DNA of 64,000 nt. It comes from an uncultured SAR86 cluster bacterium. GTDB taxonomy: Bacteria > Pseudomonadota > Gammaproteobacteria > Magnimaribacterales > AG-339-G14. The translations under genes and the position numbers were made by a program. The stretch is taken from assembly GCA_902614235.1 (NCBI GenBank), contig CACMKG010000001.1:69969-133968 (forward strand), given 5' to 3'. Below, one piece after another: positions 15,821 to 24,204 of this stretch; within the stretch, counting starts at the first letter, position 1; each line of letters begins with the position of its first letter. The notes under the pieces were generated by a model, which saw nothing but the letters and a program-made list of their open reading frames with translations, ran no database searches and had not been told where the DNA came from.

Positions 15821-17077
15821 TTAAGTCGAAAAAGATATTCTTGGTAAAAGTTTTAGAAATGCTAATAAAATAAAATTAAATAATGCTTGAAAAATAAAAA
15901 TCTGAGTTGCTAAGAGCTCAGCATTAACCATATTTCCAAAAAAGAAAAATATAACAACAGCCGAAGATCTTAAAATTTCTGGTAAGAAGCTTAATTCGTA
16001 TTTTTCCATACTCATCAAAGCTATGGTCGAAGTGATCAAGAGAGTAATTGCAAAAACACTAGTGTCTTGAAAGGATTGGCTTGCAACTGAAGCAGTAACA
16101 GCCGCCGATAAAACCATAATGAAAAATAATTGAATCCAACTATAAATTTTTACTTCAAAAGAAGTTGAAGGATTGTAAGGCTCAAAATTATCCAAGTCAT
16201 TTTTATAAATAGGATAATTTGTCTTTACGTCATCTGGTCGCCAGTTTGGCCTTGAAAACCAAACTCTTATTTTGTCTTTTATAGATTTAGTTCTGGTGGA
16301 GTCCTTAATCATTTCTGCAAATATGTCTAAGTTGGCTTTGAAAGGATTCCAACTTCTTAAAGGCTTTGCAGTTCCATATATAGGTTTCAATTCATCCAGC
16401 TCTTCTTTGTAAGTACCAAAGAGCCTGTCCCATAAAATGAAGACACCTCCGTAGTTGGCATCCACATAATGTTTGTTTTGAGCATGATGAATTCTATGAT
16501 TTGAAGGGGAAACAAAGACATATTCATACCAACCAAGTTTAGGAATGTGTTCTGTATGAACCCAAAATTGATAAACAAGATTTATTCCCGCTACTGTGAC
16601 AAAAACTTCCGGAGGAATTCCAACTATAAAAATGGGTAAATAAAATATCCACTTCCAAAGAAAACCTGTACTTGTTTGTCTAAGCGCCGTCGATAAATTG
16701 AATTCTTCTCCATGATGATGAACCACGTGAGTTGCCCATAATACTTTCACTTCATGATGCAACCGATGCATCCAGTAGTAACAAAAATCATATAAAAAGA
16801 ATGCAAATATCCAAACCCATAAAGAGGAAGCAGAAAATAATTTTAGATTGTAGTATTGAGCAACATAGGCAAAAGCTGCTCCTTGCAGGCCCAACCCAAG
16901 TAAAGGAATGTACCTACTAATAAGACCTAGACTTATACTTGTAAAAGAATCGTTCAAGCGGTAATTATTTTTGCCTGCAACTAAACCGTATACCAACTCA
17001 ATAAAAATTAGCACAAAGAAAGCGGGTACGGCTAACGTTATAATTATTGAAGAATCGAATGAGCCAACTTTTTCCAT
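15821..17077 (-). CDS. Sterol desaturase / fatty acid hydroxylase superfamily protein
   Basis: The protein (418 aa) has the superfamily histidine clusters in order: YYWMHRLHHEVKVLWATHVVHHHGEE and, later, HTEHI and SNHRIHHAQN (the first cluster is quoted in part: WMHRLHHE, HVVHHHGEE). About eight hydrophobic segments surround them, including a C-terminal block with four helices. The layout resembles alkylglycerol monooxygenase-like membrane diiron enzymes. It would hydroxylate or desaturate a lipid substrate. It is alone between the ammonium transporter and a divergent redoxin gene, and its substrate cannot be inferred. Confidence 0.88.
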   Translation of the reverse strand: MEKVGSFDSSIIITLAVPAFFVLIFIELVYGLVAGKNNYRLNDSFTSISLGLISRYIPLLGLGLQGAAFAYVAQYYNLKLFSASSLWVWIFAFFLYDFCYYWMHRLHHEVKVLWATHVVHHHGEEFNLSTALRQTSTGFLWKWIFYLPIFIVGIPPEVFVTVAGINLVYQFWVHTEHIPKLGWYEYVFVSPSNHRIHHAQNKHYVDANYGGVFILWDRLFGTYKEELDELKPIYGTAKPLRSWNPFKANLDIFAEMIKDSTRTKSIKDKIRVWFSRPNWRPDDVKTNYPIYKNDLDNFEPYNPSTSFEVKIYSWIQLFFIMVLSAAVTASVASQSFQDTSVFAITLLITSTIALMSMEKYELSFLPEILRSSAVVIFFFFGNMVNAELLATQIFIFQALFNFILLAFLKLLPRISFST

Positions 17078-17152
17078 TGAAGAATTTTAGTTTAAATATA
17101 TGAAAACACAAAAATTTATTGCTTTTAACAAAAAGTTAACTAACCTTAGATC

Positions 17153-17731
17153 ATGTCATTTACTTTGCAATTGAGCCAAAAAGCTCCAGAATTTAACCTA
17201 ATTTCTACAAGCAATGAAAATGTTTCCATTTCAAGCTTTGATTCTAAATTTTTAGTCATTTTTTTTACATGCAATCATTGTCCTTACGTTACCGGATCGG
17301 ATGAGGTAACTAGACAAACTGCAAATAAATTCAGAGATAAAGATGTGAGCTTTATCGCTATCAACTCAAACAGTGCAAATACGTATCAAGAAGATAGCTT
17401 TGAAAATATGGTTTTGAGAATGGAAGAATATAATTTTCCTTGGGTTTATTTACATGATGCCGATCAGGAAATTGCAATAAAATATGGAGCTCTCAAAACT
17501 CCGCACTTTTATGTTTTCAATGAACAAAGAGAACTAGTTTATACGGGCAGGGGAGTGGATTCACCTCTGGATGCAAATAAAATTAAAATCAACAATCTTG
17601 AATTAGTTCTTGATGAGCTTACTTCAAATACATTAATATCTATCCCCATCACAAACCCAATTGGGTGCAGTGTAAAATGGGAAGGTAAAGATTCTCATTG
17701 GATGCCACCTGAGGCATGTGATCTTATATAA
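17153..17731 (+). CDS. Thioredoxin-like (redoxin/AhpC-TSA) protein
   Basis: The protein (192 aa) begins with the redoxin opening ([10 protein letters not shown]) and carries a CNHC site at residues 40-43 followed by PYV, typical of the DUF-type thioredoxin family proteins that are annotated as redoxins or thioredoxin-related AhpC/TSA proteins. A cis-proline loop (KTPHFYVF) is present. No signal peptide is visible, so it is cytosolic and likely acts as disulfide reductase or peroxidase. It is 13 bp before a crotonase gene. Confidence 0.88.
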   Translation: MSFTLQLSQKAPEFNLISTSNENVSISSFDSKFLVIFFTCNHCPYVTGSDEVTRQTANKFRDKDVSFIAINSNSANTYQEDSFENMVLRMEEYNFPWVYLHDADQEIAIKYGALKTPHFYVFNEQRELVYTGRGVDSPLDANKIKINNLELVLDELTSNTLISIPITNPIGCSVKWEGKDSHWMPPEACDLI

Positions 17732-17744
17732 ATAAGGAGTAGAT

Positions 17745-18443
17745 ATGACAGATTTGGCCACACTTACGAAGCAAGGAGATGTTTCGATAATAAAATTGGA
17801 TGATGGAAAAGCCAATGCTTTTTCTTTGGACATGTTGGAGAGCCTCAATGCTTGTTTGGCTGAAGTACCAAGGGACTCAGGATCTTTGATAATTACTGGC
17901 AGAGAAGGCCTTTTTTCTGCTGGATTTGATTTAAAAACTCTTGCATCCGGAGACGTGGAAGCTGCACAAAAGATGGTTAAACTTGGTTTCAATACTCTCC
18001 TAGACTTGTATTCATTTCCAAGACCTATTGTGGCTGCAATTTCTGGCCATGCCGTCGCACTAGGGATTTTTGTTGCTTGTTGTTGTGATTATAGGATTGG
18101 AATTGAAGGAAAGTTTATCTGCCAAGCTAACGAAGTTAGAAATAACATGGATATTCCTGTGCAGATTATGGAGATAGTTAAAGATAGACTTGATAAAAAG
18201 CATTTTTATAAAGCGATATATCATGCGGAAGTTTACCCAATGCACGAAGCCATTTCTGCTGGGTATATTGACGAAATAGTACCTCCAGCAAACTTGATGG
18301 AAAAAGCTTTAGAAAAAGCTGAAGATCTTGCAACTTTAGGCCATCCATACTATATGAACACCAAAAATGTGTATCAAGCCGATGTCGTTGCCAAAATTAA
18401 AGAGGGAATAGAAGGGGCAAGACCGCCAGGACAAAGTGCTTAA
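17745..18443 (+). CDS. Enoyl-CoA hydratase/isomerase (crotonase) family protein
   Basis: The protein (232 aa) is of near-minimal crotonase length. The oxyanion-hole segments are visible as FSAGFDLKTL (about residue 63) and SGHAVALGIFVACCCDYRIG (about 101). The position normally held by catalytic glutamates in hydratases reads NEVRNNMDIP, so hydration chemistry is uncertain and isomerase or thioesterase activity is possible. An AAGGAG ribosome site precedes the ATG. It forms a pair with the redoxin gene and converges with the lipid operon with a 1-bp gap. Confidence 0.88.
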   Translation: MTDLATLTKQGDVSIIKLDDGKANAFSLDMLESLNACLAEVPRDSGSLIITGREGLFSAGFDLKTLASGDVEAAQKMVKLGFNTLLDLYSFPRPIVAAISGHAVALGIFVACCCDYRIGIEGKFICQANEVRNNMDIPVQIMEIVKDRLDKKHFYKAIYHAEVYPMHEAISAGYIDEIVPPANLMEKALEKAEDLATLGHPYYMNTKNVYQADVVAKIKEGIEGARPPGQSA

Positions 18444-18444
18444 A

Positions 18445-19455
18445 TTATTTTTTTTCTAAAAGATAATGGTTTACAAACCATTCGTCACCATCATTAATTT
18501 TAAAAAATTCTTCGACGGTTAGAAAAAAAATTTTCCATCTTTGAAACCACAAATTTGCATCTTCGTAATGGTTTGCAAACATAGCTAAAGTTTCTTTTTT
18601 ATTTTTATAGTGATTCGAAAGCCAGTCTCTCGATGTAAGAGAATAATGTGTGCCGTTTACTTTCCAATCTTTTATGACAGTCATATCATTGGAAAAATAA
18701 CTAAAGATATCTTGTGACGGCATTATTCCTCCTAGGAAGAAGAATTTGGTCATCCAGTCAGCATCACCGGAAATTTCATATGGATACAAAAAATCTTTGT
18801 GACAAAAAATATGAACAAATAGTTTGCCGTTTTCTGTAATCATATTAGCTATTTTTGAAAGAAGCTTTTCATAATTTCTCATATGCTCAAACATTTCTAT
18901 TGAAACAATTCGATCAAATTTATCCTCTAGATCTAATTCGTTAATATCTACTTTTAAAGCAGTGATATTATTTAAGCCTCTTGATTTTGCTTCGGTGGTA
19001 ATAAAGTCTATCTGGTCTTGAGAATTGCTTATTGAAGTAAAAGAATTTTTAGGAAATCTTTCTGCTGCAAATAAACTAAAACTTCCCCAGCCACAGCCCA
19101 AGTCTAGAATCTTTTGACCATCACAAATTTCAGCTCTACTGAGATAAAGCTCAAGCATTTTTTCTTCTGCTTCGACTAGGGTTTCTTTTTGAGTTTCATA
19201 CAAACAACAGGAATATTTTAAATTCTTGCCCAACACCTTAGTAAAAAATGATGGTGGAACTTCGTAATGCTGTTCATTAGCCTCAAGGGTTTGTTCGGCT
19301 ATAGATCCTTCTTTGAAAGAAGCTGCAATATTTGATTTTTCAGACAACAACGACTTATCTTTTAATCTGCTCAAGCTAAGTTTTCTTATTGCAATTCTTA
19401 ATAAGAAGTCTGGAATAAAGCCTTTTTCAGCTAACCATAATCCTAATCTCATCAT
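18445..19455 (-). CDS. Cfa-like SAM-dependent lipid methyltransferase, paralog 2
   Basis: I start at the ATG that overlaps the upstream stop as ATGA; a longer frame to 19536 would duplicate 80 bp of the upstream gene. The protein (336 aa) lacks most of the N-terminal domain. The SAM site is ILDLGCGWGSF (116-126). Residues matching the E. coli Cfa bicarbonate site are kept: YSCC (C83/C84 at C139), IEMFEH (E239) and FVHIFCH (H266). It should therefore transfer a methylene or methyl group to unsaturated acyl chains in membrane phospholipids. It is last in the four-gene lipid operon. Confidence 0.9.
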   Translation of the reverse strand: MMRLGLWLAEKGFIPDFLLRIAIRKLSLSRLKDKSLLSEKSNIAASFKEGSIAEQTLEANEQHYEVPPSFFTKVLGKNLKYSCCLYETQKETLVEAEEKMLELYLSRAEICDGQKILDLGCGWGSFSLFAAERFPKNSFTSISNSQDQIDFITTEAKSRGLNNITALKVDINELDLEDKFDRIVSIEMFEHMRNYEKLLSKIANMITENGKLFVHIFCHKDFLYPYEISGDADWMTKFFFLGGIMPSQDIFSYFSNDMTVIKDWKVNGTHYSLTSRDWLSNHYKNKKETLAMFANHYEDANLWFQRWKIFFLTVEEFFKINDGDEWFVNHYLLEKK

Positions 19456-20615
19456 TTTACTTTTAATAAATATTGCGAAACTTCTAATTGACCATTCAAG
19501 AAACCCCCTCTGCAGTAGGCTAAATACATATCCCAAGTTCTTTTGAATTTTGCATCAAATCCCATTTCTTCTATATCACTCCAGGCGATCTGAAAATTTT
19601 CATACCAAGTTTCTAATGTTTTTGCATATGATTTTGCAAAATTAGTAGTTTTTATATTTTCTAAATCAAACTTTCTTGCTTCATCAATAAACAATTGATC
19701 TGATGCTAATTCTCCGCCAGGAAAAATGTAAGTCTGAATAAAATCTGGCCATTTGTCATAACCTTCAAAGTAATCTTTAGTCATTGTTATTGTTTGAATG
19801 ACAGCCTTAGCATTAGGTTTAAGGACATTTTGAATTTTTTGAAAGTAAGAATTCCAATACTCAGAACCAACTGCTTCAAACATTTCGATAGAGACGACAG
19901 CGTCAAATTTACCCTCAAGCAATCTGTAATCGATTAATTCAATATCAGGAACTGTTTCTAAGTTTTCAATTCTATCCTTAGCAAATTTGAATTGACTTGG
20001 CGAAATAGTAATTCCTTTTACTAAATAACCTTCCTTTGATGCATGTTCTAGAAAACCTCCCCAGCCACAACCTATTTCTAAGATACGAGATCCAATCGGA
20101 AGATCCAAGGTATCTAGAATTAATTGATATTTAGCTTTTTGGGCTTCCTCGATAGTTTCATTATCCCCTTTGTAAAAACCAGAAGAGTAGGTCATTGTTT
20201 TATCAAGCCACATAGAATAAAAATCGTTCCCTAAGTCATAGTGGGCTTCAATATTTTTTTTGCTTCCTGAAATTGAATTTTTATTTAGTCGGTGTTGAAA
20301 TTTTGTGAAGATTCTCCCTAAAACTTTTCCATCAACAATTGTACTTATTGAAGAATAGTTTTTAGTGAGAAATTCCATTAAAAATATTAAGTTTGAAGTG
20401 GACCAATAATTCTTGATATAACCTTCGGTAAAACCAAGACTGCCTCTGGTGAATAAAAGCCAAATACCTTTCCAAGAAGTAATAACCAAGTCTGCTTTTT
20501 CGGATCCTTCTCCAAGTTGAAGCAGAGTTTTATTGGGAAAAGTGATTATTAAAGAACCAGATTCTAAATTAACAATCCTTTTCTCAAGCCATTTTTTAAA
20601 AAATTTACTCAACAT
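19452..20615 (-). CDS. Cfa-like SAM-dependent lipid methyltransferase, paralog 1
   Basis: The protein (387 aa) has full cyclopropane synthase length: N-terminal lipid-binding domain (1-115), the HYDLGNDFYSMWLD block (125-138) and SAM motif ILEIGCGWGGF (178-188). At the position of E. coli C139 it has YSSG, and at H266 it has VIQTIT, so two bicarbonate-site residues are changed to Ser and Gln. That suggests methyl transfer without ring closure, as in UfaM-type enzymes of furan fatty acid synthesis, but this is inference. It overlaps DUF1365 by 11 bp and paralog 2 by 4 bp. Confidence 0.9.
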   Translation of the reverse strand: MLSKFFKKWLEKRIVNLESGSLIITFPNKTLLQLGEGSEKADLVITSWKGIWLLFTRGSLGFTEGYIKNYWSTSNLIFLMEFLTKNYSSISTIVDGKVLGRIFTKFQHRLNKNSISGSKKNIEAHYDLGNDFYSMWLDKTMTYSSGFYKGDNETIEEAQKAKYQLILDTLDLPIGSRILEIGCGWGGFLEHASKEGYLVKGITISPSQFKFAKDRIENLETVPDIELIDYRLLEGKFDAVVSIEMFEAVGSEYWNSYFQKIQNVLKPNAKAVIQTITMTKDYFEGYDKWPDFIQTYIFPGGELASDQLFIDEARKFDLENIKTTNFAKSYAKTLETWYENFQIAWSDIEEMGFDAKFKRTWDMYLAYCRGGFLNGQLEVSQYLLKVK

Positions 20616-21336
20616 AACCCTTGCCGTTATGAGCGAACACCTTAACTTTTTTCATCCAAAGGAATAATGCTTGAAGGTGAATCCTAGCTAAAACTAGAGA
20701 AGAATTAATAAATATTGAAAAGAAAATTAATAATTTGTTTTGCCATGAAAAGTTTATTCTTTGTCCGGACAAATTCGATAAAATCTCAAGTTCTCCATTA
20801 GGATCATATTCGTTGATCTTTATATTTAATGGATCACCAGAAATTTTAAATTGATAAAGTCCTTGTTTATCGGCAAAGGGCGATACATACATTTTTTTTT
20901 GAATCGGTATCCATTTTTTTCCATCAAGAATATTAAGTGAGTCATGGACGTAATAAATTTGCCTTTCATAAAAGGTGTTTGTTACTTCAGCTACCATCAT
21001 TAAATCATTTTCATTTTTTTTTAAAAACCAAAAACATACAGGGTTGAAAGTTTTGAGAAAATAAAAATCAGGAGTTTTTAAAAGATTTATTTTGAGATTT
21101 TCCTTCGAGATATTTTGTTCTTCAATGTATTTAAGAATGTTGTTTAAAATCTTTTTTGAATCGTCATTTTTTAAAAAAGAAAAATTAAAAAAAGTAGATT
21201 TAATATGATTGATCTTGCCTTCTTGAAAATTATAAATATTTTCTAGAAAGATACTTCGATAGGGATAATCAAAACCATGTTTTTTTGATTTGACTCTTCT
21301 ATGAGAAACAATTCCTTTAAAAAAATATTTTTTCAT
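20605..21336 (-). CDS. DUF1365 family protein
   Basis: The protein (243 aa) starts FKGIVSHRRVKSKKHGFDYP, the family opening (the H-R and F-Y-P signature), and contains FNPVCFWFLKK and YVSPFADKQGLYQF, the NPV-F and SPF blocks. DUF1365 proteins almost always sit between a flavin-dependent amine-oxidase-like protein and a Cfa homologue, as here; the molecular role is not established. It may bind or present phospholipid acyl chains. Overlaps of 4 and 11 bp with neighbours show tight coupling. Confidence 0.93.
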   Translation of the reverse strand: MKKYFFKGIVSHRRVKSKKHGFDYPYRSIFLENIYNFQEGKINHIKSTFFNFSFLKNDDSKKILNNILKYIEEQNISKENLKINLLKTPDFYFLKTFNPVCFWFLKKNENDLMMVAEVTNTFYERQIYYVHDSLNILDGKKWIPIQKKMYVSPFADKQGLYQFKISGDPLNIKINEYDPNGELEILSNLSGQRINFSWQNKLLIFFSIFINSSLVLARIHLQALFLWMKKVKVFAHNGKGYVE

Positions 21337-22535
21337 ATATCTCTACTATTAATGAGCTTGCAGATTGCTTGTGAAGATTTTATGCCATCTTCATGAAAAC
21401 CGTAACCCAAATAAGCACCCGTAAAATAAGTATTTTTTTCAGATTGGATTTCTTTAAATTTCTTTTGACCCATTAGAGCTTTAAAATCAAATATTGGATG
21501 TTCGTATTCCATCTCGTTAAAGATTAAATTAGGTTTAGGAAAATTTCCTAAGGTGACAAAAATATTTTTGCTAGTATTAATTTTTTGAAGATTATTCATC
21601 CAGTAAGTAACGTATTCGTAATTTTCATCCTTATACACATTCCAAGAACACCATTGTTTTTTATCTCTTGGCATTAAACTTTCATCTCCATGCAAAATAG
21701 TTATATTTTTTTGATATTTGATTGAATCAATAGCATTTTTTTCTTTCTCATTTAAATCATCAATGCATTCCTCTATCTGATTTGGGTGATTTGCCATTAT
21801 CAGTAAATCGAATTCATATGATTCATCTTTATTCGAAATGAATATTTTATTGTCGGATCTATTAATTTTGATTTCTGAATTAAGCTTTACATCAAAGACT
21901 TTTAAATCCAATAATTTCTCAACGTAAGTATTACTTCCTCCTAAAACCGAAAACCACTGCGGACGGTCATAAAGATTTAATAAACCATGATTATTCAAGA
22001 AATTATTCATTGATTCGGCGGGGTAGTTTCTTATCTCTTTAGAAGTGGAAGACCAAATTGCTGAAGTCATGGGAAGCAAATAACTTTCAACAAAAAGATT
22101 AGAGAATTTAGAGGTTTTTAACCACTCGCCAATATTTTCTTTGCTTTTGAGATTTTTAGCTAAAAAATTAAATCTCACAATGTCGATTAGTAGTTTAATT
22201 TTTTTTAAACTTGTTAGAAAAGAAAAATTAAAAAACTCTTTAGAATTCCAAATTAAGAATTTTGAATTTACTGAAAAAGACATCTCTGTTTGATATAAAT
22301 CAATATCAATTTCATTAAAAAATTCCATTAGATTTTTATAATTTTTATCATTAAGCACAATAAATCCTGAATCAACCTTTATTAAATTTTCAAGTTCTAG
22401 TTGATGAGTGTGTGTATGACCACCCAATCTGTCAGAGTTTTCAAAAATAGTTACTTCATGGTTTTTGCCTAAAAAGTAAGCAGCAGACAATCCACTTATT
22501 CCCGAACCAATTACAGCAATCCTCATAATTAACAT
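21333..22535 (-). CDS. FAD-dependent oxidoreductase (COG2907, amine-oxidase fold)
   Basis: The protein (400 aa) begins with a dinucleotide-binding loop, VIGSGISGLSAAYFL (residues 8-22), then the FENSDRLGGHTHTHQL segment of NAD(P)-binding amine-oxidase-like proteins and the VDSGFIVLND block typical of COG2907. It is first in the DUF1365 / Cfa operon and probably oxidises or desaturates acyl chains, as UfaD does in alphaproteobacterial furan fatty acid synthesis. Two ATG starts (22535 and 22526) fit equally; neither has a clear ribosome site. A tRNA-Ala gene lies 76 bp upstream on the other strand. Confidence 0.9.
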   Translation of the reverse strand: MLIMRIAVIGSGISGLSAAYFLGKNHEVTIFENSDRLGGHTHTHQLELENLIKVDSGFIVLNDKNYKNLMEFFNEIDIDLYQTEMSFSVNSKFLIWNSKEFFNFSFLTSLKKIKLLIDIVRFNFLAKNLKSKENIGEWLKTSKFSNLFVESYLLPMTSAIWSSTSKEIRNYPAESMNNFLNNHGLLNLYDRPQWFSVLGGSNTYVEKLLDLKVFDVKLNSEIKINRSDNKIFISNKDESYEFDLLIMANHPNQIEECIDDLNEKEKNAIDSIKYQKNITILHGDESLMPRDKKQWCSWNVYKDENYEYVTYWMNNLQKINTSKNIFVTLGNFPKPNLIFNEMEYEHPIFDFKALMGQKKFKEIQSEKNTYFTGAYLGYGFHEDGIKSSQAICKLINSRDI

Positions 22536-22611
22536 TCTAGGTTATTTATCTGTTTGTATAAGGAATAAAAATAGAAGAGATTTATATTTTTAATATATAA
22601 TTCTTCGCCTT

Positions 22612-22687
22612 GGGGCTATAGCTCAGCTGGGAGAGCGCCTGATTTGCATTCAGGAGGTCCGCGGTTCGATCCCGCGTAGCTCCACCA
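22612..22687 (+). tRNA. tRNA-Ala (anticodon UGC)
   Basis: A 76-nt cloverleaf with acceptor GGGGCTA/TAGCTCC, D-stem GCTC/GAGC, anticodon stem CCTGA/TCAGG with loop TTTGCAT (anticodon at 22645-22647), T-stem CGCGG/CCGCG and an encoded CCA. A perfect TATAAT (22596-22601) lies 10 nt upstream and is a likely -10 element; the matching -35 is weak. It stands alone rather than in an rRNA operon, and ends 5 bp from the stop of the converging permease. Confidence 0.97.
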
Positions 22688-22692
22688 TTTCC

Positions 22693-23991
22693 TTATAAAA
22701 AAATAAATTTAGAAATAAATATCAAGGTAAGAAACCAGGCTCCAGAAGAAATTTTAGTTATTTCACCATAGCCCACTTTTAAAACGACATAAGACAGAAA
22801 TCCCAAAGCAATTCCATCTGCTATAGAAAAGGTGAGGGGAATCATCACTATAATGATTAGAGCAGGTAATAAATCGACCATATTGGACCAATTTAATTTT
22901 TCCATTCCACTTAGCATTAAAATAGCAACATAGATTAGAGCTCCTGCAGTCGCATAAGCTGGAACAATCAGTGCCAAAGGAGAGAGAAAAATTGCTAATA
23001 AAAAAAACAATCCTATAAAAATAGCAGTAAGGCCAGTCCTACCGCCTGCCTCAACACCTGCAGAACTTTCTACGTAACTTGTTACAGGAGAGCACCCCAA
23101 AAGTGCGCCTAAAAAACTTGCACTGCTGTCTGCTTTTAAAGCTTTATCGAAATTATTTGCATCTCCAGAATTATTAATAAGATTTGCCCTATCAGCCACT
23201 CCCAAAAGAGTTCCTGTTGTATCAAAAAGATTAACAAATAAAAAAGACATGATGATAGTTATCATCGTCAAATCCAGAGCTCCCAAAATGTCTAGTTTCA
23301 ATAGGACAGGATCAATTGATGGTGGCATTGAAATTAAGCCATTGAATTGAACTAAATTTAATAACAAAGCAGATATTGTAATAATCAGAACGCCTAACAA
23401 AATTGCACCAGGAATTTTTCTTATTGCTAAAACAGAAATTAAAAGAAAACCCAAAGCAGCTAACAATGTTTCAATATTTGAAAAATCTCCTAATTTTAAA
23501 AAAGTCGCATCATTACTGATAATGATGCCACCATTTTTGAGACCTATAAATCCAATAAAAAGTCCAACACCAGAACCCATTGCAATTCTTAAATTCAACG
23601 GAATACTTTCAATCATCCAGCCTCTTAATTTTGTTATGCTCATTAAGAAAAACAAAACGCCAGCTAAAAAAACAGCTCCAAGAGCAACTTCCCATGCATA
23701 GCCCATTTCACCAACTACAGTAAAAGTAAAAAATGCGTTTAAACCCATTCCAGGAGCCAAGCCAACTGGCCAATTTGCAAATAATCCCATAAGGATGCAG
23801 GCTAGCGCGGCGGCAAGGCAGGTTCCAACAAAAACAGCACCTTGATCCATTCCGCTTAGCGACATTATTTGAGGATTAACAAAAATAATGTACGCCATAG
23901 TTATGAAAGAGGTGAATCCACCTAAAAATTCACTTTTTAAATTAGTATTATTTTCTTTTAGCTTAAAAAATTGCTCTACTAAATCATTCAT
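22693..23991 (-). CDS. NCS2-family purine permease (AzgA/PbuG-like)
   Basis: The protein (432 aa) has about 12-14 helices and the AzgA-branch signatures FLGGFTSFITMAYIIFVNPQ near the start, VGLAPGMGLNAFFTF, and GCSPVTSYVESSAGVEAGGR before the last helices. The branch imports hypoxanthine, guanine or adenine with protons. A TonB-dependent receptor and a purine phosphoribosyltransferase follow on the other side, so outer-membrane uptake, inner-membrane import and salvage to nucleotide may be linked. The 213-bp gap to the receptor gene is shared. Confidence 0.92.
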   Translation of the reverse strand: MNDLVEQFFKLKENNTNLKSEFLGGFTSFITMAYIIFVNPQIMSLSGMDQGAVFVGTCLAAALACILMGLFANWPVGLAPGMGLNAFFTFTVVGEMGYAWEVALGAVFLAGVLFFLMSITKLRGWMIESIPLNLRIAMGSGVGLFIGFIGLKNGGIIISNDATFLKLGDFSNIETLLAALGFLLISVLAIRKIPGAILLGVLIITISALLLNLVQFNGLISMPPSIDPVLLKLDILGALDLTMITIIMSFLFVNLFDTTGTLLGVADRANLINNSGDANNFDKALKADSSASFLGALLGCSPVTSYVESSAGVEAGGRTGLTAIFIGLFFLLAIFLSPLALIVPAYATAGALIYVAILMLSGMEKLNWSNMVDLLPALIIIVMIPLTFSIADGIALGFLSYVVLKVGYGEITKISSGAWFLTLIFISKFIFL

Positions 23992-24157
23992 CTAATTATT
24001 TAAGCATACCCCTATAAAAAAATTTCAGATTTTTTTCATTGAAACTTTACTAATCTTATTTGCACTTTCATAAATCAATAAAATAAACTTTTTGTATAAA
24101 AATGGTGCATTTTCAAAAAAAAAAGCAAAAATTAATAGTAATTTTGGAGAAAAAAAC

Positions 24158-24202
24158 ATGACATAATTTTAAATGGAGAGTCATTTCAAAAAAACAGAAT
24201 AA
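24158..24202 (+). promoter_or_regulatory. Two tiny open frames in the leader of the TonB receptor gene
   Basis: A GGAG lies 9 nt before ATG-ACA-TAA (24158-24166), a two-codon frame. A nine-codon frame MESHFKKTE (24173-24202) ends 2 nt before the receptor ATG at 24205. The receptor ATG itself has no Shine-Dalgarno within 20 nt, so reinitiation after the second frame is possible. Upstream, the AT-rich intergenic stretch has a TATAAA at 24095-24100 but no matching -35. All of this is short and could be chance. Confidence 0.25.
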
Positions 24203-24204
24203 TT

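Noticed and set aside
19456-19536. Longer start of Cfa paralog 2
   Set aside because: It would run 80 bp into paralog 1 with sequence lacking similarity to Cfa N-termini; the ATGA overlap start is better.
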